From Leptobrachium leishanense (lineage: Eukaryota > Chordata > Amphibia > Anura > Megophryidae): 64,000 nt of DNA. Shown one piece after another: positions 1 to 10,261 of the stretch (the first letter of the stretch is position 1; each line of letters begins with the position of its first letter). Below the pieces are notes generated by a model that saw only the letters and a list, made by a program, of their open reading frames with translations, was not told the DNA's origin and ran no database searches. Both the position numbers and the translations under genes were made by a program. The DNA is taken from contig CM019063.1 in NCBI GenBank assembly GCA_009667805.1, positions 349,702,442 to 349,766,441 of the forward strand. Reading direction: 5' to 3'.

Positions 1-334
1 ACCTCCCAAGAATATTGCTACACTGAAACAGTTTTGTGAAGAGGAGTGGTCCAAAATTACTCCAGATGGTTGTGCAGGTCTGATCTGCAACTACAGGAAA
101 CGTTTGGTTGAGGTTATTGCTGCCAAAGGGTCACATACTTTTTCCACCCTGCACTGTGAATGTTTACATGTTCTGTTCAATAAACACATGAAAACATATG
201 TTTGTGTTGTATTATTTTAAGCAGACTGTGTTTTTCAAATTGTTGTGACTTAGATGATCAGAGCACATTTTATGACCAATTCATGCAAAACTCCACGTAA
301 TCCCAAAGGGTTCACATACTTTTTCTTGCAACTG
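1..334 (+). mobile_element. Tc1-like DNA transposon, 3' end
   Basis: This is the right end of a Tc1/mariner element cut by the window edge. The tail of a transposase frame is followed by about 85 bases of 3' spacer and a terminal repeat that, read inward from the right end, starts CAGTTGCAAGAAAAAGTATG. A TA dinucleotide follows at 335-336, as expected for Tc1 target duplication. The left half lies outside the window. Confidence 0.8.
2..220 (+). pseudogene. Tc1 transposase C-terminal fragment
   Basis: An open frame of 72 codons runs from the window edge to TAA at 218-220. Its first part matches the Tc1 transposase C-terminus: EEEWSKITPDGCAGLICNYR followed by KRLVEVIAAKG. In the family this segment lies after the last catalytic glutamate. 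The final 30 residues do not look like transposase, so the true stop may have been lost or the frame may have shifted. The catalytic core is not in the window. Confidence 0.75.
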
Positions 335-399
335 TATGTATGTCTACCTCTACCGCTCACTCTGTCAGGGATCTGGTTCCTAGGAGTTTCGTATTGGTC

Positions 400-1095
400 C
401 TACTTTATTTATAAAGGATTTTACCAGGAAGGATACATTGAGATTTCTCTCGTTTTCAAGTATGTCCTGGATGGCGAGTATGTACTGTTAGGTGTCTTGC
501 CCAAGGACACTTACTGGAGAGGTTGCTCGCTGGGATCGAACCCATGACTCCACAGGCACTCTCCATGCATAGCAGTGATGTTATCTCTACTCCATTTCTG
601 TAACGACTGTAATAAAACGCAAGATATTTAAAAAACAACTCAAATATACAGATTAACAGAAAATATATTCACTGTTACATGTTTACAGGTGCGTTCTGTA
701 TTGAGGTATGTTAATAGGGAGCTCTTGAGTGACTTTAAACAGGGGGAAGATTTGATGGCATCTGGGAGATTATTCCATAATTGTGGTGCGCTGTAGAAAA
801 ATGAGGATCGAGCCACTTTCTTTTTGTATTGTGGTGTTGCAAGTTAGGTGCAGGTCCTGGATCGGAGGTTATAGGATGAGGGAACTGCTAGGGCAAGCAG
901 TCTATTCAGGTAGGGTGGTAGCTTCCCAGAAAAGCTCTTAAACACCAGGTTGGAAAGGTGAAGGGTGTGTCTAGATTCCAGCAACAGCCAGTTTAGCTCT
1001 TTTAACATGTCACAATGGTGGGTCATGTAGTTACATTGTAGCACAAAGCGGCAGAATGAGTTATACATTGTAGTAAGTTTCTGTTGTGTTTGCGA
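400..1095 (-). mobile_element. CR1/L2/Rex1-type LINE, 5'-truncated copy A
   Basis: One of four copies of the same non-LTR retrotransposon in this window (others at 6175-7290, 13085-14010 and 57331-58462). Read on the minus strand, a reverse transcriptase C-terminal frame (about 1085 down to 840, with YNSFCRFVLQCNYMTHHCDM and SGKLPPYLNRLL) is followed by a shared 3' UTR. The 3' end reads TATCCTTCCTGGTAAAATCC and then an A-rich tail. Upstream of the CNYMTHHCD motif the frame diverges from the other copies, so the 5' edge is approximate. The exact LINE clade is inferred from the C-terminal style only. Confidence 0.7.
460..600 (-). repeat. tRNA-derived SINE-like insert in LINE copy A
   Basis: On the minus strand a B-box-like GGTTCGATCCC follows a tRNA-like head and is followed by CCTTGGGCAAGACACC, a phrase common in vertebrate short interspersed repeats. 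The LINE 3' UTR in the other copies lacks this block, so it looks inserted. No clear target duplication was found. It could instead be an old tRNA-like fragment. Confidence 0.4.
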
Positions 1096-1129
1096 GCTGC
1101 GTGAAGCTGGCCCCCCTACAATCGGCACA

Positions 1130-1740
1130 AATACAAAAATCCACTGTGTTTGGTTAGTGCTACGTTGCGCTCTTTGGTGCCATGAAAATTGTCTATTCTA
1201 ACACCAAGGCTGGAATAATAATCTTTTAATAAAGACAGGAAGCAAATATTTTGCATTCTCTTTTCTTTACTCTGTTGCTATGTAAACTTTAAGTAAACAA
1301 TAAAATCTAGCATAAGAGGTCATCAAGCCCCTTCCAAGTCCTCTTTTCTTGAATGGTGAAATATCAGGTGACAAGACAAAACAGGAACCATAGAAAATGG
1401 AAGTAAAACAGGAACCAGCAAGATGGTGAGGCTGATGTCCGGTAATCAGAGGAAGACAGGCCTGCTAACGAGGACCAACGGGTCAGCGGGAGCCAAAGTA
1501 CCAGGTGATGGAAATGTGTCAACAAGCAATTAGCTAGCACAATGGACACAGTACATATGGATATGGTATAAGAGCAATGAAAACCAAAAGTCTAGGGTTA
1601 CTTAACGAAGGCTAGACAAAACACATGCCTGCAAAGATGACAGATTTACTTGATGAAAAAGAAGCTTAAAGAAAGGACACAAGGCCGACATAGAAATTGA
1701 GTACTTTTTTTTTTATTTTTATTTTATTTTTTACTTAAGG
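1130..1740. other. No gene seen; one DIRS-end-like stretch
   Basis: No coding signal was recognised. At about 1195-1270 the phrase AACACCAAGGCTGGAATAAT and a following 'ggaagcaaatattttgca' resemble 1808-1880 beside the DIRS remnant. This may be a diverged second copy of a DIRS terminal sequence. The rest is A-rich spacer ending in a T-rich run at 1700-1735. Confidence 0.4.
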
Positions 1741-3285
1741 TTGTACCTACGTGCAAGTTGCACACATAGTAGGAGTACCGGGAAGGGAGGGTGGGAAAAA
1801 TATTCGCCTCCTAACACCAAGGCTGGAATAATCCACAATTTTATATCAAGGCAGGAGGCTTCATATTTTGCAGTTTTAAAGCTGCACCAGACCCTCAGCG
1901 GCATGAGAACGAAGTCGGAAGTAAAAGGTACGGAAAGTGGCCGCCGAGTTGAAGTATGGCTTGCGAGCGTGAAAACAACCCCGCCCCCCCAGGTTAGAAG
2001 GAGATGCTGAGTGCATTAAACGCTGTAACATTCGAAACCCATCTAAACGGGGGTTAGGAGGGTTAGTTTCTCAGATTTGGCGCAGGGACAGCAAGTCCTA
2101 TAGAATCAGTGAAAGAGGGGCGGTAGTGGGATCAGCCTGTTGTTGCATACACCAGCCACATAATATCCTCCAGGTGTAGCAGTAACATTTCTGAGGTCCA
2201 GGAGCCCAGGACTCTGACAACTGGGTACAAGCTGCATCTGGTATGCCTTATAGCATGAGGGATCCCCGGAAATCATCCACTCCATCAGCGGAAGATTCCT
2301 TTCCAAAACAAGCAGGTGTGGGTTGCCTTGAGGATTCGGGAGGACATGGATGGTAGACAAGGACGGCAGCAGAAGCGGGTGTTTGACAGGAGAGCTCCAG
2401 CGCCAATGCGAGTCAGGGCTGAGAGTGCCATAGGGGGGTGAGGAGCAGAAGCCGCACAGCCTTTTAACGTCCTTCTTGAAGTGGTTGCATAATCATTGAA
2501 TACGGGGAAACACATAAGCTCCCGATGGAGGCCAGGATTGGAGAAAGGCACCCACTGCTGTTGCCTGCAGGTCCGGAAGCCATCTGAAGTAGATTGGCGT
2601 CTGATGGTTCAGGCAAGAGGGAAACATGTCCAGATGGAGGGGCCCCACAGCGTCAACAGGTGTTGAAACATTGCGCTGTCCAGATGCCAGTCGCTGTGGT
2701 CTCTCTGGTATCACAAAACCAATCTGCTACATAGTTGGTCGATCCAGGCAGGTTCTCTGCTTTGAAAGATATGTTACTTTCCAGGCAGAAGTTGAAAAGG
2801 GAGAGTGTAACGTCCGACAGGGGTTTGGAGCGAGAGCCCCCCAGCCGGTTGACGTATTGGACTGCGGAGATGTTGTCCATCGGAAGGAGTAGGGAGCAGT
2901 CGCTGAGGCCATGGTTAAAACTGCGAACAGCAAAGGAGCCTGACAAGGAGCTCCAAGTAATTGTGGAGGAGCTGCTGTTTTTGAGTCCATCCACCGCCAC
3001 TGGACATGGATCCGCAGGTCGCTCCCCAGCCCAGTTGGCTGGCGTCTGATTCCAGGACGAAATCTGGGAGAGAACCGAATATGGCATGCCCATTCCAAGC
3101 TTCCATATGGTGCAGGCACCATAGAAATTCCATTTGAACTTCCGGGGTGATGGGGACCGACTGGTCGTAGGAGGGGTAGAGGTACGTTGTCTTCAGACAT
3201 TGCATCGCCCGATAGCATAAAAAGGCCAGAGCCGCGTTCAATACCTCAGCAGCTGCTGAATTGAGGCAGCGCAGCAATTAAGTTG
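1741..3285 (-). mobile_element. DIRS-type retrotransposon remnant
   Basis: A minus-strand coding remnant of a tyrosine-recombinase (DIRS) retrotransposon with its 3' flank. The coding part runs from about 3280 down to 2070. The stretch at 1780-1900 (GGAGGCGAATATTTTTCCCA on the minus strand) probably belongs to the terminal region. That is inference, because no matching second terminus is present. DIRS elements are common in amphibian genomes. Confidence 0.7.
2070..3280 (-). pseudogene. DIRS pol, RNase H and connected region, frameshifted
   Basis: Pieces of one protein appear in several minus-strand frames. From 3277 downward come a reverse transcriptase tail and HMEAWNGHAIFGS, then the RNase H start ESDASQLGWGA, LELL, and the DIRS signature MDNISAVQYVNRLGG (about 2850-2880). 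The frame then shifts to PLHLDMFPSCLNHQTPIYF (about 2620) and to segments such as NPQGNPHLLVLERNLPLMEW (about 2300). This order matches the RNase H and downstream region of DIRS and Ngaro polyproteins. At least three frame breaks make it non-functional. The methylase and recombinase genes are absent. Confidence 0.8.
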
Positions 3286-3735
3286 ATGCAGCAGTGTCTC
3301 TGAACTCTTTGGATGCAAATTTCAAAACAAAATGGCCGATTTCTGTAGTTTCTGCAATATCCGCAGTTTTATTAGCAGAAACTGAGACTGAGGCCATCTT
3401 TTGAAATAACTAAAAGCAGTCGGCACAATTCCGTTTTGTATGCACACAACACAAATGATAGTTTTTATTGAATAAACGTAATGGTTACATAAAATCTATA
3501 ATTGTACCGTAATATATGTCTGTGCAGGGGTAAATAATAAATATTTTGTGCTTTGGTCAACAAAAACCTCAAAATGAACATTGCCGTTCTGAATTGTTAC
3601 TTGCTCCATGGTGGTGGCCATTTTTACTACGTCACACTCAGCTACTCGCTGCATCTCTCCGAGTTGCTGCAAGTGCTAAGTTAGCAGTGCTGAGCGGCAG
3701 AACGGTGTTCAGTGGCAAGTTGCTAACTTGAATGA
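3286..3735. other. No gene seen
   Basis: Unique-looking AT-moderate sequence between the DIRS and L1 remnants. No reading frame resembles a known protein, and no terminal repeats or tandem arrays were seen. Confidence 0.5.
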
Positions 3736-3739
3736 GCAC

Positions 3740-4795
3740 CCCTCGCCGCCTGGGTGTACAGAGCAAGTGGATCTGGCCAGGGAAACTGAAGCGGGGCAAC
3801 TGAAATTCTTCTGATAGGAGGGTCACGTCCTCCGGCGATTGAACTATGAACGGGCCTCGGTCGGATAAAACAGCCAGACCAGTGGGTATATGCCAACGGT
3901 AGCAAAGCTTGATCACGCAGCACAGTAATAAGGGGTTTTAAAGCTCGGCGATACGCCAACGTGGCAGGTGACAAGTCAGGAAACAACTGTAAGTCTGTCC
4001 CTTCATTGGAGAACTGTCTAGCTTTTCGCAAGATGTCTTCCTTAAGTCCAAAATCATAGAGGCAGCACACAACGTCTCTCGGCGAGCTCCCCGAAGGTCC
4101 TTTGGGTCCTAGCGCTCTAAGTCTACCGCTGAAGTTTCAGGTCGCTCCAGTAAGGAGTTAAAGATCGACATCAGCATACCTGTGAGCTGGTCAGGGGAGG
4201 ATTCAGGTAGGCCTCGGAGTCTCAGATTATTGCGGCGTCCTCTATTGTCTAAGTCAGCCTGGTAAAGAGCCATGTTACGTAGTTGTGAGGAGCAGAGTAG
4301 ATGTGGAGTCTTCTGGTGCCAGCCTCAGAGTGTCAGTACCTTGCGCCAGAGTGTCCACTCGATTCGTTAGGCATTGAATGTCCTGGTGGACCAGTTGCAG
4401 CTCTGTCATTATAGAGGAGGGGCAGCTCTGCGTTCGCCTCCTTGTGGTCAGCTTTGGTGGGTAAGTTCTGCTGTAAGGGAAGCCATGTAGCTGGATCCAT
4501 CGCCACCGTGGAGTGTGCCTGTGGGGCTGAGGAGGAGCCCTGCTCCGCGAGTGGCCGCGTGTCGTCCACCATTTTGTCGGGCGGTCCAGCCAAAAGTTCA
4601 GATGGCGCGATGAGGAAACGCCGCAAGGATGGCGTTTCGGGCGCCCGGTCGATGCCCTGGACCTTCTGGGTATCGGGGGTCTTGTTGACCTTCCCCTTCG
4701 CTGGCCAGGGAGAGCCGTGGGGAGGTGGAATCTGTGTGCAGCTCCAAGCTCAAACGGCCATTGCAGTCGGCGCCCAAGCCACGCCCCCACTTATT
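3740..4795 (-). pseudogene. L1-type ORF1 protein, degraded copy
   Basis: Minus-strand fragments follow the L1 ORF1p order. There is an N-terminal proline-rich and coiled-coil part (about 4790-4275), then RRNNLRLRGLPES marking the RNA-recognition fold (about 4215). Next come KEDILRKARQF and LQLFPDLSPATLAYRRALKP in the C-terminal domain (about 4040-3940). The intact copy at 8279-9235 has the same architecture. Several frameshifts separate the parts. No ORF2 follows at the 3' side, where the copy ends near 3740. Confidence 0.75.
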
Positions 4796-4808
4796 CTATA
4801 GATTTTAA

Positions 4809-4990
4809 CCCCTTCACTGCTGAGCCATTTCACCTCTGTGTGCCGAGCTCATTTTTACATGTATAATAAATGTGACTTCAAATCACATTTAAACAACACA
4901 GACATATTATTATTTTTTTTTCGGCAGATTCAAAATATATCATTATTATATGTATATGTCATGCCCTGCCTGAATATTGTAATGAAAAAT
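4809..4990. mobile_element. piggyBac-like non-autonomous element, end fragment
   Basis: The target TTAA at 4805-4808 is followed by CCCCTTCACTGCTGAG, the terminus of the TTAA-flanked family seen repeatedly in this window. The next 170 bases match, inverted, the right end of the copies ending at 10758 and 37959 (GCCGAGCTCATTT and the 'cattattatatgtat' stretch). The other end is missing. Confidence 0.7.
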
Positions 4991-5105
4991 GCAATAGAAA
5001 ATATAAATGCCAAAGGCATATGGGAGCGTACAATGAATATCAGTCACAAGTACCATCAACGGTAATATCGATAGAACAGAATACTCTATAATATTTGAGG
5101 AATGT

Positions 5106-5150
5106 CTGATTGATAAGGCCTGCAGCAAGCAGGCAAAACGCGTCTCGGTT
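5106..5150 (+). ncRNA. Degenerate hammerhead-ribozyme-like motif
   Basis: CTGATTGATAAG is followed by a 6-bp stem (GCCTGC 5118-5123 with GCAGGC 5129-5134, loop AGCAA) and then AAAACGCGTC. The arrangement mirrors CUGANGA, stem II, GAAA and a tiny stem III. However, the first box carries an extra base and GAAA reads AAAA, so it is probably inactive. Confidence 0.35.
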
Positions 5151-5236
5151 TTATGCCCATTTTATTCTTTGAAAATTTATTCTAACATAAAAAATAATTA
5201 ATGCTTTATGTATACTCAGCCTGTTCTTTCATCTAA

Positions 5237-5684
5237 GGCTGCTGTCAGACGAGCGTAGTGTTCACGTCCGTGATTGCGCCTAAAAGTACGTCCGTGATAG
5301 CATGAAAGAAAGTCCATTGGAGCCTGACACATGAAGTACGTCCGCACTGAACTGCGGACGCATGACGGACGCTGCAAACGGACGCAGGTTAGGCAAGAAC
5401 GTAATACTGCTAGAACGGACGTGCGGAGTGCGCCACGTCCACAACGTCTGCATAGCTTTGTGTGTGAGTGATGGAGCATGGTCAGACGGACTGCATTTAT
5501 ACGTCCAGCATTTTTGACGGACAGAATGTTTTTCCATTGTAATTTATTTTTCCCTCCTACATCCGTCAAAAATAACTTCAGTGAAAAAACGGACTGTGTG
5601 ACCACTACTGCGTCATCCGTACTGACGATGTCCGTACTGCACGGACGTACAGTCCGTAGAAATCACGCTAGTCTGACCCTAGCC
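5237..5684. mobile_element. PIF/Harbinger-like MITE, copy 1
   Basis: Ends are GGCTGCTGTCAGAC and GTCTGACCCTAGCC in inverted orientation, flanked by TAA at 5234-5236 and 5685-5687. The 3-bp TAA/TTA duplication is typical of PIF/Harbinger. The 448-bp interior is rich in CG-containing words such as ACGGACG and has no gene. Confidence 0.65.
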
Positions 5685-6174
5685 TAAAAGTATACACCTT
5701 GAGCCCAGCAGGATACGGACCATATCGGTAGAGGCGAGGTGGGGGACCCCCTCAAACTTAAGAGGTCCTAGGTGATTCTACCGAGCCACCTAGGCAAGAG
5801 GCTCTGCGGCACGTGAGTGTGTCTTTTTAAATTCTGTTAATCTTTCCATATGTTGCAGGACTGTACTATGTCTTTTTATTCGAGATTACATCTACATAAC
5901 CCAATTTGAACTTGCTACAATCAAGAATCGCTGTGCGGGAGGAGCACCCTAAAAGAGGCTCAGAGGCTTACACTTTGTGTCTTAAACTCCATTTTTGATT
6001 CGATGACCGTTTAAAAGGACATAACTTCGAAGCAGATCTCCACGAGTTATTTGCCACAAATATTATAGATTATTCTGTTCTATCGATATTACCGTTGATG
6101 CTATTTGTGACTGATATTCGTTGTATATAACCTATGCGCTCCCATATGCCCTTGGCATTTATATTTTCTATATG

Positions 6175-7290
6175 TTGTGAGTGGAGGATACACTGGTTTA
6201 GAAATAGTCATTATGTTGCGTGTTTGCAGGCGCATTCCGTATTGAGGTATGTTATTATGGAGCTCTTAAGGCACTTTAGACTGGGGGAAGATTTGATGGC
6301 GTCTGGGAGGTTATTCCACAATTGCAGTGCTCTGTAGGAAAATGAGGATCGAGCTACTTTCTTTTTGTATTGTGGTGTTGCAAGTAAGGTGCAGGTCCTG
6401 GATCGGAGGTTATAGGATGAGGGAACTGCTAGGGGAAGCAGCCTATTCAGGTAGGTGGTAGCTTCCCAGAAAAGCTCTTAACCAGGTTGGAAAGGTGAAG
6501 GGTGTGTCTAGATTCCGACGGCCAGTTTAGTTCTTTTAGGCTAGGGTCAGACTGAGGCAGTGCGAACGCGCGTGCAGCCGCACTTAATCACGGCCGCACT
6601 AGCAGCAAGTGCCGGGCAATGACGGCCAATATACGAAGTACGGTCGCACAAAAGTGCGGCAGCGCAACGCAAGTGGAAAATGAACGCATTTTTTCGAGAA
6701 CGTGAAACCGCAGGTACTGACGTACAGAGTGCGCTGCGTCCGCTAGCGGCGTGTGTGTGTGATTAGGAGACGTCAGACGCTGCTAATGTCCGGCCAACAT
6801 AACGTCCAGACCCAAAAAGAGTTTTATTGATGATCCGTACAAAATCACGGACGAAAATGCGCATAGTATGACCGCTATCACGTATTCTGTGAAAAAATGC
6901 GTCCATTCGTTCGAACGCATTTTTATGTTGTCTGTGAAAAAGTGCGTTCGTCTGACCCTAGCCTTAACATGTCACAATGGTGGGTCATGTAGTTGCACTG
7001 TATTGCAAAGCGGCAGCATGAGTTATACAATGTAGTAAGTTTCTGGAGGTGCATTTGCGGGGCAGCTGCATACACTACATCTCCATATTCAATGGCTGGC
7101 ATAAGCATTTGTTGTACAATCTGCTCTCTTACCGCGGGGCTCAGGCAGGATTTGTTTCTGTACAGGGCACCTAGTTTGGGGTAAAGGTTTAGATGAAAGT
7201 TTTTCGATGTGGGGGCTAAAGGATAGATTTGGGTCTAACCACATACCTAGATATTTGAGAGAAGTGACTGTTGTCAGCGTACCATTTTTT
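6175..7290 (-). mobile_element. CR1/L2/Rex1-type LINE, copy B
   Basis: Same family as copy A. From the 5' side on the minus strand it holds a reverse transcriptase C-terminal stretch (7285 down to about 6969, with MLMPAIEYGDVVYAAAP and QKLTTLYNSCCRF). A MITE at 6539-6963 interrupts it, and the remaining C-terminus and 3' UTR continue to about 6180. It is truncated before the YADD motif. Stops and small deletions mark it as dead. Confidence 0.7.
6539..6963. mobile_element. PIF/Harbinger-like MITE, copy 2, inside LINE copy B
   Basis: Ends GGCTAGGGTCAGAC and GTCTGACCCTAGCC are flanked by TTA at 6536-6538 and 6964-6966. The empty site is preserved in the LINE copy at about 57850 (TTCTTTTAACATGTC), which proves both the boundary and the 3-bp duplication. 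Confidence 0.8.
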
Positions 7291-7558
7291 TTTTAAAAAA
7301 AAACTGCAATACAATTTGAATCATCTACGTCGTGTTTTTTTTTTTCTTTTCACATTCTACCATCCAAGTCTTTGCGGTTATATTTTCTTTGGGGTGCACT
7401 TGTTAAAATAAAATTTGAATTGGGGGCTCTTCTTTTTTTTTTTTTTTTTTGGGGGGGGGGATTATGTAATTTTTAGCAAACACCCCCCCCCCCATAGAAA
7501 AAGATTTAGTGCAGCATCATTGTTCATTTATAATTGAAATGGGAACAATATTGCTGCA
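7290..7558. mobile_element. piggyBac-like element fragment, inverted and cut by a TTAA insertion
   Basis: The stretch around 7509-7558 is the reverse complement of the block near 37500-37560, and the neighbouring 7290-7500 also matches inverted. It stops exactly at TTAA 7559-7562, where the next element begins. This shows one family member inserted into a TTAA inside another. Confidence 0.65.
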
Positions 7559-7865
7559 TTAACCCCTTCACTGCTGAGGACCTCATTGACGCACGTTACA
7601 TGCTGAGGACGTGCCCCCTCACGTCATCAGCTGTGCGGGACCCCTGCTGGAGATACTCACCTCTCTGTCCGGGGTCCCGCGGCGTTCTGACTTCAGCGTC
7701 CTCAGACGCGCTGATGTCAAGCTCCACCTGATGTAAATGACGTCATCGCGCCATGCATGATGACATAATTTCCAGGCGACCCCCCCCCCCCGGGAGATAG
7801 CCTGGAAGGGAGGGGGGATCCGTTCGGATCCCTCTCCCTCCCGATCGGGAAGGAGCAGCTCCAAC

Positions 7866-7918
7866 AGCCAGGCACCGCTTAAAAGGGGAGAGTCTCCCCT
7901 TTTAAGCGGTGCCTGGCT
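7866..7918. repeat. Perfect palindrome, 26-bp arms and 1-base centre
   Basis: Arms 7866-7891 and 7893-7918 are exact reverse complements around G7892 and contain AAAAGGGGAGA and TCTCCCCTTTT. The same hairpin recurs in sister elements near 11098-11136 (perfect, shorter) and 12713-12762 (imperfect). It can form a cruciform or RNA hairpin. Confidence 0.9.
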
Positions 7919-8202
7919 TTAACCCTCAAGCGCCGGGTCGCACTGTGGCGCTGAAGTGCGGCCTAGCTCCGGTGGGGGCCGCCATCTTGGATGGCGGCTC
8001 CACCCCCGCATCCCCCCTCGCTGCCTGACGTCATCACGCATAGCCTGATGACGTCAGATAGCCGGGGAACCCCTTGGTGGAGATAGGGGGTTACTTTGAA
8101 CCCTGAAATCTCCAGAACAGCTAGGGGGTCATGGAGGGTGTCATTTGAAAGGCCTAAGCAGGTAAAAAGTAAAACAAAAATAATAATAAAAAAAAATAAA
8201 TA

Positions 8203-9971
8203 GGACGGCGGCCATCTTGCGGCCCACACAATACCCCCGCAGCTCCGTCCTCGACAATACAGGCTGACGTCTGCACACATGGGGAAGAAGTCCGTGAAGA
8301 ATGTGGAGGCGGGAGGCTCCGGCCTCACAGACATCCGACAGTCGCTGGGTCTGAGCTCCGGTGGAGGGACGCGGAGCCGGGGCACAGAGATACTCACCTG
8401 TCCTGAACCCTCAGATGTTACTTCCCGGCCTACGTCTTCGTGCTCGGGGGAGAGTGGAGTGCTGCCACTGGATTCGGCGCCGCTGCTGACGGAGACTACC
8501 CTGCGCACGGTCATGGAGGAATTCCGTGGTCTTTGGCGCCAGGATCTTCAGGAGGTTCGTTCTGCCGTGGTGACGCTCCAGTCCCGTATTGACGACGTGG
8601 ATGCCCGTACCCTAAAGGTGGAGGGGGTGCAGGTAGCGATGGATGCCCAGGTTGCGGATCTCCGACAGCAGGTTACTCACCTAAACGCCGCAGTGTTGGC
8701 CCTAGAATCTAGGCACCGACGGAGAAATCTGCGACTTCGGGGGGTTCCTGAGAATATAGCCGAGGAGGGGCTTTTCCAGTATGCGGTTGGCTTGGTGGCC
8801 CGAATCCTGCAGACCCCTACCGATGTCACAGGGTCACCTGTTTTGTCGGTCATGCGCCTTCGGAAGGTGGCTGCGGCACCGGCGTTGGCCTCCCGAGACG
8901 TCCTTCTGGTGCTCCGAGATGTGACCTCTCATTCCCGTATCCTACAGGCCGTCAGCCCTGCTTTCCGGGTAAATCACGATGCTGATACAATCACCATCTT
9001 CAGAGATCTGCCTTTTTTAATGCTGGCAGCCCGAAGACGCTATAAGGAGGTCACCGCCTTGTTGCGCTTGCACGATGTCCGCTACCGCTGGGGATCTTCG
9101 GGCTCTCTCCTTGTATCTTCTAAAGGTGGGTCCCTCACAGCGACGACCCTTGATGAAGCGCGAGCTCTGGTGTCTCGCCTGGTGCAAACAGGTGCTCTGC
9201 CAGCCTCACAGGATCAGTTGCGGGACCCAGGCTGACTGATGTACTTTTCCCCCAAACCGTCTGTTACCCTTGCACTGTCTGAGGCTGATGTTTTATTCCC
9301 CCAACCTTCTCTGAGAAATGACCCCCTCCATGATGACATCCCTCCTGCTATTTGATGAGACCCTTTATCACCGTTGCTTTGTTTTTTCACCCCCACTGTT
9401 ATTCACCCCTTAACATGCAGAGTTTTTCCTTTTTTCGATGAGACCTTCCCCCCCCCCCATTTTTCCCTGTGTTGTGGACTCTCAATTTTTTTTTTTTTTT
9501 TTTTCAGCAACTTTGTGTGAGATCCTCCCCCCCCATCATTCTGGGATACCGTTATTATCTGAGGACTTTTGCTTTATTTTGATGCAACTTGAGGACGGGT
9601 TTTGATGTTTGTGATTAGATGTGATTCTCGTACATGTCTGATCTGTGTTTCCACCCTTTTAATTTTTGTTTCCCCTCTTTATGTACTCCTGAACGATTTT
9701 ATGGTCCTGCTTGCCGATTCTGTGGGTTTAATGTTGTTCATCTGTTGGAGCACTGGGACTCCCCACCCTTTTTTTTTTTTTTTTTTTTTTTTTGGTGTGG
9801 GACATTTGGAGGCAGCCTGGGAGAGCCGCTAGGGTGGCTACCTAGGCTCTGTACACCCTTTTGGCCCCAGGTCTCCTGGCCACGCGGCCCCTTCCATGGC
9901 CCTCGGTTCCCTTTAGGTTGCTGGGGCGAGCCAGGAATGCCACGATATGTTTGGCAGTCCCTCACTACCCC

Positions 9972-10003
<32 letters not shown>

Positions 10004-10261
10004 GGTTTTGTTTGTTTCCCTGGTGCCCCATCAGCGAACTCCATCACTCTCTTTTGTATTTGCAGGATGACGAGTTTCTACACCCCCCCCATTCTTTTTC
10101 GATTTTCTGTAGTTTCCTATGTGAACCCCCCCCCCTTATGTTTTCTGTGCTTGCTTTGTGAGTATCTCATTTGGCCCTGTGCGGCCATCGGACTGGTCGG
10201 TTTGTGACCTTTTGTTTATTGCAAAATAAAAATTTTGAAACAAAAAAAAAAAAAAAAAAAA
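8203..10261 (+). mobile_element. L1-derived element with ORF1 but no ORF2 (half-L1 type)
   Basis: A 76-base 5' leader precedes an intact ORF1 (8279-9235). About 1 kb of T- and C-rich 3' sequence and a poly(A) run from about 10242 follow. AAAAAATAAATA at 8191-8202 repeats at 10262-10273 as a target duplication. No endonuclease or reverse transcriptase frame is present between 9236 and 10241. The layout resembles mammalian HAL1 elements, which need L1 machinery in trans. A secondary internal deletion of ORF2 is the alternative. Confidence 0.7.
8279..9235 (+). CDS. L1 ORF1-like RNA-binding protein, intact
   Basis: This 318-codon frame has the full L1 ORF1p plan. A low-complexity N-terminus spans residues 1-70, a coiled coil about 75-145, an RNA-recognition fold opens with RRRNLRLRGVPE near 148-158, and a C-terminal domain covers about 236-300 (TITIFRDLPF, YKEVTALLRL, YRWGSSGSLLV). 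In the family the protein trimerises through the coiled coil and coats the element's RNA as a chaperone. The start ATG at 8279 follows a short GC-rich leader, and MGKKSV recurs at the start of the broken copy at 54355. The frame is free of stops, unlike every other L1 piece here, which suggests a recent insertion. Expression is not shown. Confidence 0.85.
   Translation: MGKKSVKNVEAGGSGLTDIRQSLGLSSGGGTRSRGTEILTCPEPSDVTSRPTSSCSGESGVLPLDSAPLLTETTLRTVMEEFRGLWRQDLQEVRSAVVTLQSRIDDVDARTLKVEGVQVAMDAQVADLRQQVTHLNAAVLALESRHRRRNLRLRGVPENIAEEGLFQYAVGLVARILQTPTDVTGSPVLSVMRLRKVAAAPALASRDVLLVLRDVTSHSRILQAVSPAFRVNHDADTITIFRDLPFLMLAARRRYKEVTALLRLHDVRYRWGSSGSLLVSSKGGSLTATTLDEARALVSRLVQTGALPASQDQLRDPG

Larger units (their letters stand above)
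4993..6172. mobile_element. Penelope-like terminal-repeat remnant bounded by inverted repeats
   Basis: A stretch at 4993-5096 (containing ATCAACGGTAATATCGATAG) recurs inverted at about 6060-6172. Between them are a hammerhead-like motif (5106-5150), a Harbinger-like MITE (5237-5684) and non-coding sequence. Inverted arms around a hammerhead-like motif suggest a Penelope pseudo-LTR. No coding part remains, so the assignment is inference. Confidence 0.45.

Noticed and set aside
9602..10207. Frames with phenylalanine runs after ORF1
   Set aside because: They are products of poly-T tracts in the L1 3' region. No endonuclease or reverse transcriptase motif is present.
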